Below are positions 1 to 7,728 of a stretch of 21,504 bases of DNA, in pieces. Location: the NCBI RefSeq assembly GCF_040392825.1, contig NZ_JBEBVH010000041.1, forward strand, positions 1-21,504, written 5' to 3'. Each line of letters starts with the position of its first letter. Within the stretch, counting starts at the first letter, position 1. The translations under genes were made by a program, and so were the position numbers. The stretch is from Pseudopedobacter sp040392825. Lineage in GTDB: Bacteria; Bacteroidota; Bacteroidia; Sphingobacteriales; Sphingobacteriaceae. The notes under the pieces were generated by a model. That model searched no databases. It was not told where the DNA came from and was given only the letters and a program-made list of their open reading frames with translations.

Positions 1-44
<44 letters not shown>

Positions 45-139
45 TATCTTAATGTTAAATTGCGAATCTGTAATCCTAAAATATAATATTATAATATAAG
101 TGTTCTGGTGATTATAGTTCTACCTCATTTATCTTGTTA

Positions 140-1153
140 TTACATAATATTTCCTTTGCCATAAGATAAAATATGGTTTATGTTTTCTAATTCTTCTATA
201 CTAAAATTGACATTCTGGGTACTTTTTAAAGAATCCAATAATTGTTCAGGTGAACTTGCTCCAACTAGAACGCTGGTCACTCTATTGTCTTTCAATAACC
301 ATGAAATGGCCATTTGAGCTAAGGACTGATCTCTTTTCAAAGCTATTTCATTTAATTGTTTTGCTTTCTCTATTTTATCTGCCGTAGCATAAGCCTGGGT
401 TAAGAAGCCATGCGCTTTTGCCAGCCTGGAGTTTTCAGGAATTCCTTTCAAATATTTATTGGTTAATAAACCTTGTGCTAAGGGAGAAAAAGGGATACAA
501 CCAACTTGTTCTTTTTTCAGCGCATCTAATAAGCTTTCTTCCACCCATCTCTCAAACATAGAGTATTTGGGTTGATGGATGAGACAAGGAGTTCCCAATT
601 CTTTTAAAATGGACGTTGCTTTTAAAAACTCCGGAGTTTTGTAGTTGCTTAAGCCAATATATAATGCTTTTCCCTGGCGTACAATTAAATCCAATGCGGA
701 CATAGTTTCTTCCAAAGGTGTATCTGGGTCTGGCCTGTGGTGATAGAAAATATCCACATAATCCAGCTGCATTCTTTTCAGGCTCTGGTCTAAGCTGCTT
801 ATCAGGTATTTTTTTGATCCCCAATCTCCATAAGGTCCTTCCCACATGGTATAACCGGCTTTAGAAGAGATAATCATTTCATCCCGATAAGAAGCAAAAT
901 CCTTTTTTAGAATTTTACCAAAGTTAATCTCTGCTGAACCGGGAGGAGGCCCGTAATTATTAGCCAGGTCAAAATGGGTAATTCCGTTATCGAAAGCAGT
1001 TCTAATGATTTGTGTAGAAGTTTTGAAAGCATCTACATCTCCGAAATTATGCCAAAGTCCCAGCGATATTTCAGGAAGTTTAATGCCGCTGTTTCCACAG
1101 CGGCGGTAATTCATTTCTTTATATCTTAATTCGGATACCTGATAGTTTTGCAT
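140..1153 (-). CDS. gpr: Aldo/keto reductase, L-glyceraldehyde 3-phosphate reductase type (YghZ/Gpr)
   Basis: Predicted NADPH-dependent aldo/keto reductase of 337 residues, cytosolic, closest in memory to E. coli YghZ (Gpr), which reduces L-glyceraldehyde 3-phosphate and detoxifies aldehydes such as methylglyoxal. The catalytic tetrad is visible: Asp62 and Tyr67 in FDLANNYGPPPG, Lys98 in SSKAG, and His138/139 in FYHHRPDPDTP. The distal NADP-binding part shows SVLVGASSPEQL near residue 300. I keep the first ATG rather than Met14, because E. coli YghZ has a similar N-terminal extension ending in an RY..M.YR pattern, matched here by LRYKEMNYRRCG. The start codon lies 4 bases beyond the dnaE stop, so the gene is probably cotranscribed with dnaE. 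No convincing terminator follows it. Family assignment is firm; the exact substrate is inferred. Confidence 0.92.
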   Translation of the reverse strand: MQNYQVSELRYKEMNYRRCGNSGIKLPEISLGLWHNFGDVDAFKTSTQIIRTAFDNGITHFDLANNYGPPPGSAEINFGKILKKDFASYRDEMIISSKAGYTMWEGPYGDWGSKKYLISSLDQSLKRMQLDYVDIFYHHRPDPDTPLEETMSALDLIVRQGKALYIGLSNYKTPEFLKATSILKELGTPCLIHQPKYSMFERWVEESLLDALKKEQVGCIPFSPLAQGLLTNKYLKGIPENSRLAKAHGFLTQAYATADKIEKAKQLNEIALKRDQSLAQMAISWLLKDNRVTSVLVGASSPEQLLDSLKSTQNVNFSIEELENINHILSYGKGNIM

Positions 1154-1157
1154 GTAT

Positions 1158-4100
1158 TTAATTGAGTTTATAATCTAATTCAAGATTGTCTAATTTAGAT
1201 AATAACTCGTTACAAATATTGATTTTTTGCGATCGGCTTTTCATATTCAGTAAAACACGTTCCCGCATATCCAAAATTGTGAAATTCAATTTTTTAGTAC
1301 CTGTGTAATCAGAGAAAATACTTTCCAGGTCTTTAGTTAATTGTGCGGATATATGTTCTATGTTCAGGCGAATATCTAAACTGACTGACTGTTTTTCCAA
1401 AACGTCTCTTAAGTCAGTAAAATCTGAAAAAGATATTCTTGGTTTCTTGGAGCCATCTGCATTTGTATAGTAAGAAACGTTACCCTTTATCTGCAGATAA
1501 TTATTAGGTACGAGATGGTGTTTATGTTTCAGGTAATCATCTCTGTATATAGCAAATTCGTAACCATCGTCATAACCTTCCATTTTGAAGAAAGCCCAAC
1601 CTCTGCCATCTTTAGTTACCATATGTCTTACAGAAGCTACTATTCCACCTACTTTGAATTGAAAATCCTGTCCTTTTTCAATATCGTTAAAGATAGCTAA
1701 GTTACCAGGAGAGCAATATTTATCCAACACAAATTTATAGTCATCTAAAGGATGTCCTGAAATGTAAATTCCCACGACATCTTTCTCTTTGGCTAGTTTT
1801 TCCATCGTTCCCCACTCTTCACAACTAGGAAGCGTAGGTTCCGGAATTTCGACCGCACTGCCGCCTCCAAATAAACTTGCCTGTGAAGAATTTTCGTTTT
1901 CTTTATATTTTGCACCATATTTTATGGCTTTCTCCATTAAGGTAGATCCTTCTCCGTCGTCGTAAAAATACTGCCCTCTGTGAGTGCCTTCGAAGCAATC
2001 AAAACCTCCGGCAAGAATAAGATTTTCAAAAGCTTTTTTATTGGCGGCTCTTAAATCTATACGTTTCGCTAAATCAAAAATAGATCTGTAATGTGCTGAT
2101 TTTCTGTTTTCAATAATAGTTTCTACAGCACCGGCACCAACACCTTTGATTGCGCCCATTCCGAAACGGATAGCGTATTTGTCGTTTACTGTAAATTTAT
2201 AGAAAGATTCGTTTACGTCCGGGCTTAAAACTTCTAGTCCCATTCTTTTGCATTCTTCCATAAAGAAAGATACCTGCTTAATATCATTCATGTTATTGGA
2301 AAGTACCGCCGCCATGTATTCTGCAGGGTAGTGGGCTTTCAGATAAGCAGTCTGGTAAGCAACCCACGCATAACAAGTGGAGTGCGATTTATTGAAAGCG
2401 TAACTCGCGAAAGCTTCCCAGTCTTTCCATATTTTCTCTAGTACTTTTTCGTTATGACCATTTTCTGCAGCTTGTTTGATGAATTTTGGTTTCATCTTAT
2501 CAAGTACATCTTTCTGCTTTTTACCCATTGCTTTACGTAAAACGTCGGCCTCACCTTTGGTAAAGTTGGCCAGCTTTTGGGAAAGAAGCATCACCTGCTC
2601 CTGATAGACGGTAATACCGTAAGTTTCTTTCAGATACTCTTCGCAGGCATCTAGATCGTAGGTAATAGGCTCTTCGCCATTCTTTCTTCTAATAAATGAA
2701 GGAATATACTCCAACGGTCCCGGTCTGTATAATGCATTCATCGCAATTAAGTCACCAAAAACAGTTGGTTTTAGTTCTTTCATGTATTTCTGCATTCCGG
2801 GCGACTCGTACTGGAATATACCAACAGTTTCACCTCTCTGGAATAATTCGTAAGTTTTAACATCATCTATCGGGAATTTATCCGGATCAAGTTCTGTTCC
2901 TGTTCTGAATCTTACTAGTTTTACTGTATCTTTAATAAGGGTTAATGTCTTTAACCCCAAAAAGTCCATTTTTAAAAGTCCGGCACTTTCAACAACAGAG
3001 TTGTCAAACTGAGTTACATATAAGTCCGAGTCTTTTGCTATGGAAACAGGGACGAAGTTTGTAATATCATCAGGTGTAATAATAACACCACAAGCGTGGA
3101 TTCCTGTATTTCTAACGGAACCTTCCAAGACTTTAGCCTGTTGGATGGTTTCGGCACTTAAATCACTTCCAGATGCTAATTCTTTCAACTGTTGAACAGC
3201 TTCCATTTCTTCGGAACGAAGCACGCCTTTCAGTGCCTGATCGTCCATGTTGAAAATCTTATTCAACTTTAAGTTAGGAATAAGCTTAGCAATCTTATCT
3301 GCTTCGAACAAAGGCAGGTCTAGTACTCTCGCAGTATCACGTATAGACGATTTTGCAGCCATGGTACCGTAGGTGATGATTTGCGCTACCTGATTAGCTC
3401 CGTATTTGTCGATAACGTATTTCATTACATCTCCACGTCCTTCATCGTCGAAGTCGATATCAATATCGGGCATGGATACACGATCTGGATTTAAGAAACG
3501 CTCAAAAAGCAAGTCGTAAGCTATGGGATCCAAATTGGTAATTCCTAAGCAATAGGCGACGGCAGAACCGGCAGCAGAACCACGTCCAGGGCCAACAGAA
3601 ACTCCCATATCCCGGGCAGCCTGAATAAAGTCCTGTACAATAAGAAAATAACCCGGATATCCCGTACGTTCTATAGTTGCTAATTCGAAATCTAAGCGTT
3701 CTCTAATCTCCGGTGTGATTTCGCTATATCGTCTTTCAGCTCCTTTGTAAGTAAGGTGTTTGAGATATTTATTCTCCCCTCTTTTTCCTCCATCTTGTTC
3801 GTCTTCTGCAACCTGAAATTCTTCGGGAATATCAAATTTTGGAAGAAGGACATCGCGATGAAGCTTAAAGGTTTCAACTTTATCGACAATTTCCTGAATG
3901 TTGATAATGGCTTCGGGAAGATCCTGAAATATTTTTTTCATTTCGTCCTGAGACTTGAAATAATATTCCTGATTAGGCATACCGTACCTAAATCCTCGTC
4001 CACGACCAATAGGTGTATTAATTTTTTCTCCATCTTTTACGCACAACAAAATATCGTGAGCATGGGCATCCTTTTTATTGATGTAATAGGTGTTATTAGT

Positions 4101-5522
4101 AGCGATTAGCTTAACCTGATGTTTTCTGGCTAATTTAACTAGTGATTGGTTTACGCGGTCTTCGTCCTCCTGATGATGACGCATTACCTCTATATAAAAA
4201 TCTTCTCCAAACGTGTTTTTCCACCAGATTAAGGCTTCTTCTGCCTGCGTTTCACCAACATTGAGTATTTTATTGGGAATCTCTCCGTAAAGGTTCCCCG
4301 AGAGGACGATAATATCTTCCTTGTATCGTTCGATAATACCCCTATCTATTCTCGGAACATAGTAAAAACCATTAGTATAAGCCTGGGAAGACATTTTTGC
4401 CAGATTATGATAACCATTTTTATTTTTAGCTATCAACACAATTTGGTAGCCGTTGTCTTTTCTGCTTTTATCGGCATGATTGTCACACACAAAAAACTCA
4501 CAACCAATAATCGGTTTTATGATTTGTTCTGTAGGTGTTTCTCCTTTTTCTTCGGCTTCTGCATTTTTTGCTTGAGCCGATTTATTATGATTTAATACGT
4601 TGTTGACAAAATGAAAAGCACCCATCATATTGGCATGATCGGTAATCGCTACTGCAGGCATTTTTTGTTTCGCTGCGGCTTTTACCAAATCACCAATTGA
4701 GGTTGTAGACTGAAGAATAGAAAACTGGGTATGGTTGTGTAAATGTACAAAACTTACATCTGTTAAATCGGCAACTGTTGTATCTCCGGTATTCTGGAGC
4801 ATTTCTTCTGCTCTTTGCCTTTTGCGAATTTCATCAGATGCTTCTTTCAGATTAACGTGTTTCAGGCCCACAGGCTGAATTATTCCAGCATTATGTCCTT
4901 GAAATTTCAGAAAGTAAGTCGTATCAACCTGAAGTTCTTCTAGTGTGAAAACTTCTCTTTTTATCAGTTCCAGAAAACAACGTGTAGTTGCTTCAACGTC
5001 GGCGGTAGCATTGTGAGCTTCTGCGAAAGGTACACTAAATAAATATTCGTGTAATTCTGTTAATGTTGGCAACTTATATCTTCCACCTCTTCCTCCCGGA
5101 AGTTGTAATAAATTTGCAGTTATCTCTGTACAAGTGTCTAAGATCGGAAGTTTTACTAAAGGAGACTCTACACCATAACGATGAAATTCGGCCCCCATAA
5201 TATTAATATCGAAACCAATATTCTGGCCTACTACAAATTTGGCTTTGCTTAGTGCTTCGTTAAATTTATGAAGAATATCTAATAAAGGAACGCCTTGTTC
5301 TGTAGCCAGGTCTGTTGAAATGCCATGTATTCTTTCCGCATCATAAGGAATATCAAACCCGTCAGGTTTAATAAGGTAATCCTGATGCTCAAGCAGGTTC
5401 CCCAAATCGTCATGAAGCTGCCAAGCGATTTGGATACAACGCGGCCAATTGTCTACGTCTGTAATTGGAGCATCCCACCTTTTTGGTAATCCCGTCGTCT
5501 CAGTGTCAAATATCAAATACAT
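1158..5522 (-). CDS. dnaE: DNA polymerase III alpha subunit with N-terminal 3'-5' exonuclease domain
   Basis: Replicative DNA polymerase catalytic subunit, 1454 residues from the ATG at 5522. The open frame reaches 5582, but that start is TTG and the exonuclease motif begins right at this ATG (MYLIFDTETTGLP). Domains: a DEDD exonuclease at about 1-190 (Asp6/Glu8, Asp105 in NIGFD, His170 and Asp175 in HNATAD); a PHP domain at about 257-500 starting FVHLHNHTQFS; then the family C polymerase core with GPGRGSAAGS at 644-653 and the catalytic aspartates in PDIDIDF at 685-691; and near the C-terminus an OB-fold-like stretch (VGGIVASVRHMVTKDG). Several PHP metal ligands are replaced (see findings), so proofreading probably rests with the fused exonuclease. 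It is longer than E. coli DnaE (about 1160) because of this extra domain, a layout I recognise from other Bacteroidota. gpr follows after 4 bases. Confidence 0.97.
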   Translation of the reverse strand: MYLIFDTETTGLPKRWDAPITDVDNWPRCIQIAWQLHDDLGNLLEHQDYLIKPDGFDIPYDAERIHGISTDLATEQGVPLLDILHKFNEALSKAKFVVGQNIGFDINIMGAEFHRYGVESPLVKLPILDTCTEITANLLQLPGGRGGRYKLPTLTELHEYLFSVPFAEAHNATADVEATTRCFLELIKREVFTLEELQVDTTYFLKFQGHNAGIIQPVGLKHVNLKEASDEIRKRQRAEEMLQNTGDTTVADLTDVSFVHLHNHTQFSILQSTTSIGDLVKAAAKQKMPAVAITDHANMMGAFHFVNNVLNHNKSAQAKNAEAEEKGETPTEQIIKPIIGCEFFVCDNHADKSRKDNGYQIVLIAKNKNGYHNLAKMSSQAYTNGFYYVPRIDRGIIERYKEDIIVLSGNLYGEIPNKILNVGETQAEEALIWWKNTFGEDFYIEVMRHHQEDEDRVNQSLVKLARKHQVKLIATNNTYYINKKDAHAHDILLCVKDGEKINTPIGRGRGFRYGMPNQEYYFKSQDEMKKIFQDLPEAIINIQEIVDKVETFKLHRDVLLPKFDIPEEFQVAEDEQDGGKRGENKYLKHLTYKGAERRYSEITPEIRERLDFELATIERTGYPGYFLIVQDFIQAARDMGVSVGPGRGSAAGSAVAYCLGITNLDPIAYDLLFERFLNPDRVSMPDIDIDFDDEGRGDVMKYVIDKYGANQVAQIITYGTMAAKSSIRDTARVLDLPLFEADKIAKLIPNLKLNKIFNMDDQALKGVLRSEEMEAVQQLKELASGSDLSAETIQQAKVLEGSVRNTGIHACGVIITPDDITNFVPVSIAKDSDLYVTQFDNSVVESAGLLKMDFLGLKTLTLIKDTVKLVRFRTGTELDPDKFPIDDVKTYELFQRGETVGIFQYESPGMQKYMKELKPTVFGDLIAMNALYRPGPLEYIPSFIRRKNGEEPITYDLDACEEYLKETYGITVYQEQVMLLSQKLANFTKGEADVLRKAMGKKQKDVLDKMKPKFIKQAAENGHNEKVLEKIWKDWEAFASYAFNKSHSTCYAWVAYQTAYLKAHYPAEYMAAVLSNNMNDIKQVSFFMEECKRMGLEVLSPDVNESFYKFTVNDKYAIRFGMGAIKGVGAGAVETIIENRKSAHYRSIFDLAKRIDLRAANKKAFENLILAGGFDCFEGTHRGQYFYDDGEGSTLMEKAIKYGAKYKENENSSQASLFGGGSAVEIPEPTLPSCEEWGTMEKLAKEKDVVGIYISGHPLDDYKFVLDKYCSPGNLAIFNDIEKGQDFQFKVGGIVASVRHMVTKDGRGWAFFKMEGYDDGYEFAIYRDDYLKHKHHLVPNNYLQIKGNVSYYTNADGSKKPRISFSDFTDLRDVLEKQSVSLDIRLNIEHISAQLTKDLESIFSDYTGTKKLNFTILDMRERVLLNMKSRSQKINICNELLSKLDNLELDYKLN

Positions 5523-5570
5523 AGAAAATAATTTAGCAGAATTGTAGCTGAACTTATTAAAAGATACATC

Positions 5571-5578
5571 CAAAATTA
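5571..5578 (-). promoter_or_regulatory. Candidate -7 box of dnaE promoter
   Basis: The minus strand reads TAATTTTG here, a full match to the Bacteroidota -7 consensus TAnnTTTG. Transcription would begin near 5565, giving a leader of roughly 40 bases before the dnaE ATG at 5522 and placing the alternative TTG at 5582 upstream of the transcript. No good -33 TTG/TTTG is seen at the usual distance, so this is a candidate only. Confidence 0.3.
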
Positions 5579-5715
5579 TCAAAAATTGATGTCATTTTTT
5601 AGTTATGATATCAACATTCTGATGTGGATAGAAATTATTCCAAACAATATGTTGAGAAATAGGTTTGTAGAAAGTGTATTGTTGTGAAAGTCGTTCTTTT
5701 GAATTCCAATAAAAG

Positions 5716-5746
5716 TTGTTTCGGTAGGTTATATTATATAAATTGG
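5716..5746 (+). promoter_or_regulatory. Candidate promoter of mdh
   Basis: TTG at 5716-5718 is followed after 20 bases by TAAATTGG at 5739-5746, which matches seven of eight positions of the Bacteroidota -7 element TAnnTTTG. The start of transcription would be near 5753, leaving a leader of about 39 bases to the mdh ATG. Read by eye; AT-rich DNA produces such matches by chance. Confidence 0.3.
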
Positions 5747-5791
5747 GATTCTGGTTAACAAATTGATTTAATCATCCTTAATTATAAAACC

Positions 5792-6730
5792 ATGAAAATT
5801 ACAGTAGTAGGAGCTGGTGCAGTAGGCGCAACCTGTGCCGATAACATTGCCAGAAAGAAACTCTCTGAAGAATTAATTCTATTAGATATTAAAGAAGGTT
5901 TTGCGGAAGGGAAGGCGATGGATATCATGCAAACTTCAGCTTTACTGGGTTTCGATACAAAATTAAAAGGTATTACGAATGATTACGCTGCAACAGCAGA
6001 CTCAAGTGTGGTGGTTGTGACATCTGGCCTTCCACGAAAACCGGGAATGACCAGAGAGGAACTGATTGGAACAAATGCCGGGATTGTAAAATCAGTAACA
6101 GAGAATATTCTTAAATATTCACCAAATACGATAATCATCGTTGTTTCAAATCCAATGGACACCATGAATTATCTTACCTTTAAAACTTCCGGATTACCAA
6201 AACAAAAAATATTGGGAATGGGCGGTGTTTTGGATTCATCAAGATTCAAATATTACTTAAGTAAGGAGCTGGAGTGTTCGCCTTCTGATTTAAATGCTGT
6301 TGTAATTGGCGGGCATGGCGATACAACTATGATTCCACTGATTAAACATGCAACATGGAACAGCGTTCCGGTAACCAATTTTTTAACAGAGGAGCAGCAG
6401 CAAAAAATAGTTGCAGATACTATGGTAGGAGGGGCGACTTTAACAAAACTCATAGGCACTTCTGCATGGTATGCACCAGGAGCAGGGACAGCAGCAATGG
6501 TAGAAGCGATAATCAGAGATGAAAAAAAATTGCTTTCATGTGGTGTTTACCTTGAAGGTGAATATGGTGAGGATGATATTTCTTTAGTAGTTCCAGTTGT
6601 ATTGGGTAAAAATGGTTGGGAAAAAATTGTTAACTTCGAGCTCAGTGAACAGGAAAGGAGCGCTTTTAGTAAATCTGCAGATGCTGTAAGGGCCATGAAT
6701 CAGGTGCTGAAAGACACGCGTGTTATATAA
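5792..6730 (+). CDS. mdh: Malate dehydrogenase (NAD-dependent, LDH-like type)
   Basis: Interconverts malate and oxaloacetate with NAD in the TCA cycle; cytosolic, usually a tetramer in this LDH-like group. The 312-residue length is normal. The Rossmann motif GAGAVG is at residues 7-12, and Asp32 at the end of the second strand (LILLDI) indicates NAD rather than NADP. The substrate-binding arginines are Arg82 and Arg88 in the mobile loop LPRKPGMTR, plus Arg151 in VLDSSRF. Asn120 is in VSNPMD, and the catalytic His175 is in IGGHGDTTM. The arginine at position 82 of the loop, in place of glutamine, favours malate dehydrogenase over lactate dehydrogenase. The stop codon is followed immediately by the ATG of a retropepsin-like protein, so the two are probably translated together. 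It is divergent from dnaE. Confidence 0.96.
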   Translation: MKITVVGAGAVGATCADNIARKKLSEELILLDIKEGFAEGKAMDIMQTSALLGFDTKLKGITNDYAATADSSVVVVTSGLPRKPGMTREELIGTNAGIVKSVTENILKYSPNTIIIVVSNPMDTMNYLTFKTSGLPKQKILGMGGVLDSSRFKYYLSKELECSPSDLNAVVIGGHGDTTMIPLIKHATWNSVPVTNFLTEEQQQKIVADTMVGGATLTKLIGTSAWYAPGAGTAAMVEAIIRDEKKLLSCGVYLEGEYGEDDISLVVPVVLGKNGWEKIVNFELSEQERSAFSKSADAVRAMNQVLKDTRVI

Positions 6731-7168
6731 ATGGAAGAATTTAATGTACCTCTGCAATTAATCAATCTGCAAGGGGACGGCTTCCACCTTTTGGTCGAAG
6801 TTGTAATTTATGGAGAGAGGTTTAATCTGGTTTTAGATACCGGAGCGTCAAAAACAGCGTTAGATAAAGATACTATAGAACTTCTTATAGACGACCATTC
6901 GGTCATACAGCATTTGCCGGATCAGCATGCTGTTGGCTTGGGAACTACAACGATGGAAAGATATATGATAATGATTCCGGAGTTTATGATCGGTAATTTG
7001 GTAGTGAAAGCATATGAGGTTCCTATTTTTGATTTAAGTACTATAAAATATGCTTATCAGCAGTTGAAACTGCCTTCTGTTATAGGCGTCTTAGGCGGCG
7101 ATATTTTAATGGAATATGAGGCGTTAATCGATTATAAGCATTTAATTCTTAAATTGAGAAAAGCATAA
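6731..7168 (+). CDS. Retropepsin-like (clan AA) aspartic protease, single domain
   Basis: A 145-residue protein with the hallmarks of a single-domain aspartic protease that would have to dimerise to form an active site. The catalytic motif is LVLDTGAS with Asp36-Thr37-Gly38. A glycine-rich flap-like segment follows (VGLGTTT, about 68-74), and the hydrophobic-Gly motif of the family is seen as VIGVLGGDIL (117-126). No signal peptide or membrane segment is present, so it should be cytoplasmic. Its ATG directly abuts the mdh stop codon (TAAATG), with no intergenic bases and no evident Shine-Dalgarno, which suggests translational coupling. Related small proteins in Bacteroidota are annotated only as retropepsin-like or clan AA protease; the substrate is unknown. 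A non-proteolytic role remains possible. Confidence 0.82.
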   Translation: MEEFNVPLQLINLQGDGFHLLVEVVIYGERFNLVLDTGASKTALDKDTIELLIDDHSVIQHLPDQHAVGLGTTTMERYMIMIPEFMIGNLVVKAYEVPIFDLSTIKYAYQQLKLPSVIGVLGGDILMEYEALIDYKHLILKLRKA

Positions 7169-7259
7169 TATGACTAAAGTCACAGGAGTTTTTATTATTT
7201 AAAATCAAATTGGTACTGGAGAACCGTTGCTATCGTAATTGTTTTTTAAGAAAGTCGTT

Positions 7260-7670
7260 ATGAAAAAGGATATAGAAAACATGGAAGATATCCAGTTGCT
7301 TGTAAATAGTTTTTATGGAAAAGTAAATAAAGACGAATTACTTTCTCCAATTTTTAATGAGGTGGCGCATGTAGATTGGGAAAAACACTTACCTGTTATG
7401 TACAAGTTTTGGGCCTCTACATTGTTGGGAGAGCGGGGGTATGTGGGAAATCCAATGGAAGCTCATTTTAGGCTGAATGAAAAAAGAAAACTGGAGGGGG
7501 AAGATTTTAGCAGATGGAAAAGTTTATTTATGGAAACTGTAGATGAGCTTTTTGATGGCGAAATAGCTGATAGAGCGAAGAAGAATGCTGTATCTATTGC
7601 AGATTTAATGTTCTATAAAATTGAAAATTTTCGACAATCTGCGGGCGCTAATATTGGAAAAATAAGATAA
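7260..7670 (+). CDS. Group III truncated haemoglobin
   Basis: Small haem protein of 136 residues from the ATG at 7260; an upstream in-frame TTG at 7239 would add seven residues but is less likely. Compared from memory with Campylobacter jejuni Ctb, the key positions line up: Tyr19 at B10, Phe32 at CD1, His43 at E7 (in WEKH), proximal His69 at F8 (EAHF), and Trp86 at G8. This set marks group III. Members bind oxygen, NO or other ligands and are linked to nitrosative or oxidative stress, or to oxygen handling under microaerobic conditions; which applies here is not shown. It follows the protease gene after 91 bases on the same strand, so it may be the last gene of the mdh unit or have its own promoter. 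A strong terminator follows its stop. Confidence 0.92.
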   Translation: MKKDIENMEDIQLLVNSFYGKVNKDELLSPIFNEVAHVDWEKHLPVMYKFWASTLLGERGYVGNPMEAHFRLNEKRKLEGEDFSRWKSLFMETVDELFDGEIADRAKKNAVSIADLMFYKIENFRQSAGANIGKIR

Positions 7671-7671
7671 T

Positions 7672-7712
7672 AAACAACAAAGCCAGAATTTTTAATTCTG
7701 GCTTTGTTGTTT
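7672..7712. terminator. Bidirectional rho-independent terminator between trHb and gyrB
   Basis: A perfect 19-bp inverted repeat (arms 7672-7690 and 7694-7712) encloses a 3-base loop. The plus-strand arm ends in a run of T, and the complementary strand is flanked by A/T-rich sequence that gives U-rich tails. It sits exactly between the convergent stop codons of the haemoglobin gene (7670) and gyrB (7729), and so can end transcription from both sides. Confidence 0.93.
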
Positions 7713-7728
7713 TATTGAAGCTTTGTTT

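Noticed and set aside
80..101. AT-only palindromic stretch (TATAATATTATA) after the aldo/keto reductase gene as a terminator
   Set aside because: The stem would be pure A-U and lacks a proper T-tract on the minus strand, so it is too weak to call.
3756..4109. Open frame on the plus strand opposite dnaE
   Set aside because: It is an antisense shadow of the polymerase reading frame, Phe/Ile-rich with no domain or start context.
5523..5582. Extended dnaE start at a TTG giving 20 more residues
   Set aside because: The extra residues match nothing in the exonuclease domain, a candidate -7 box lies inside this stretch, and the ATG at 5522 falls exactly at the start of the exonuclease fold.
7170..7183. 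Short inverted repeat TGACT-AA-AGTCA after the protease gene as an operator
   Set aside because: Arms of five bases with a two-base centre are expected by chance, and no regulator is identified.
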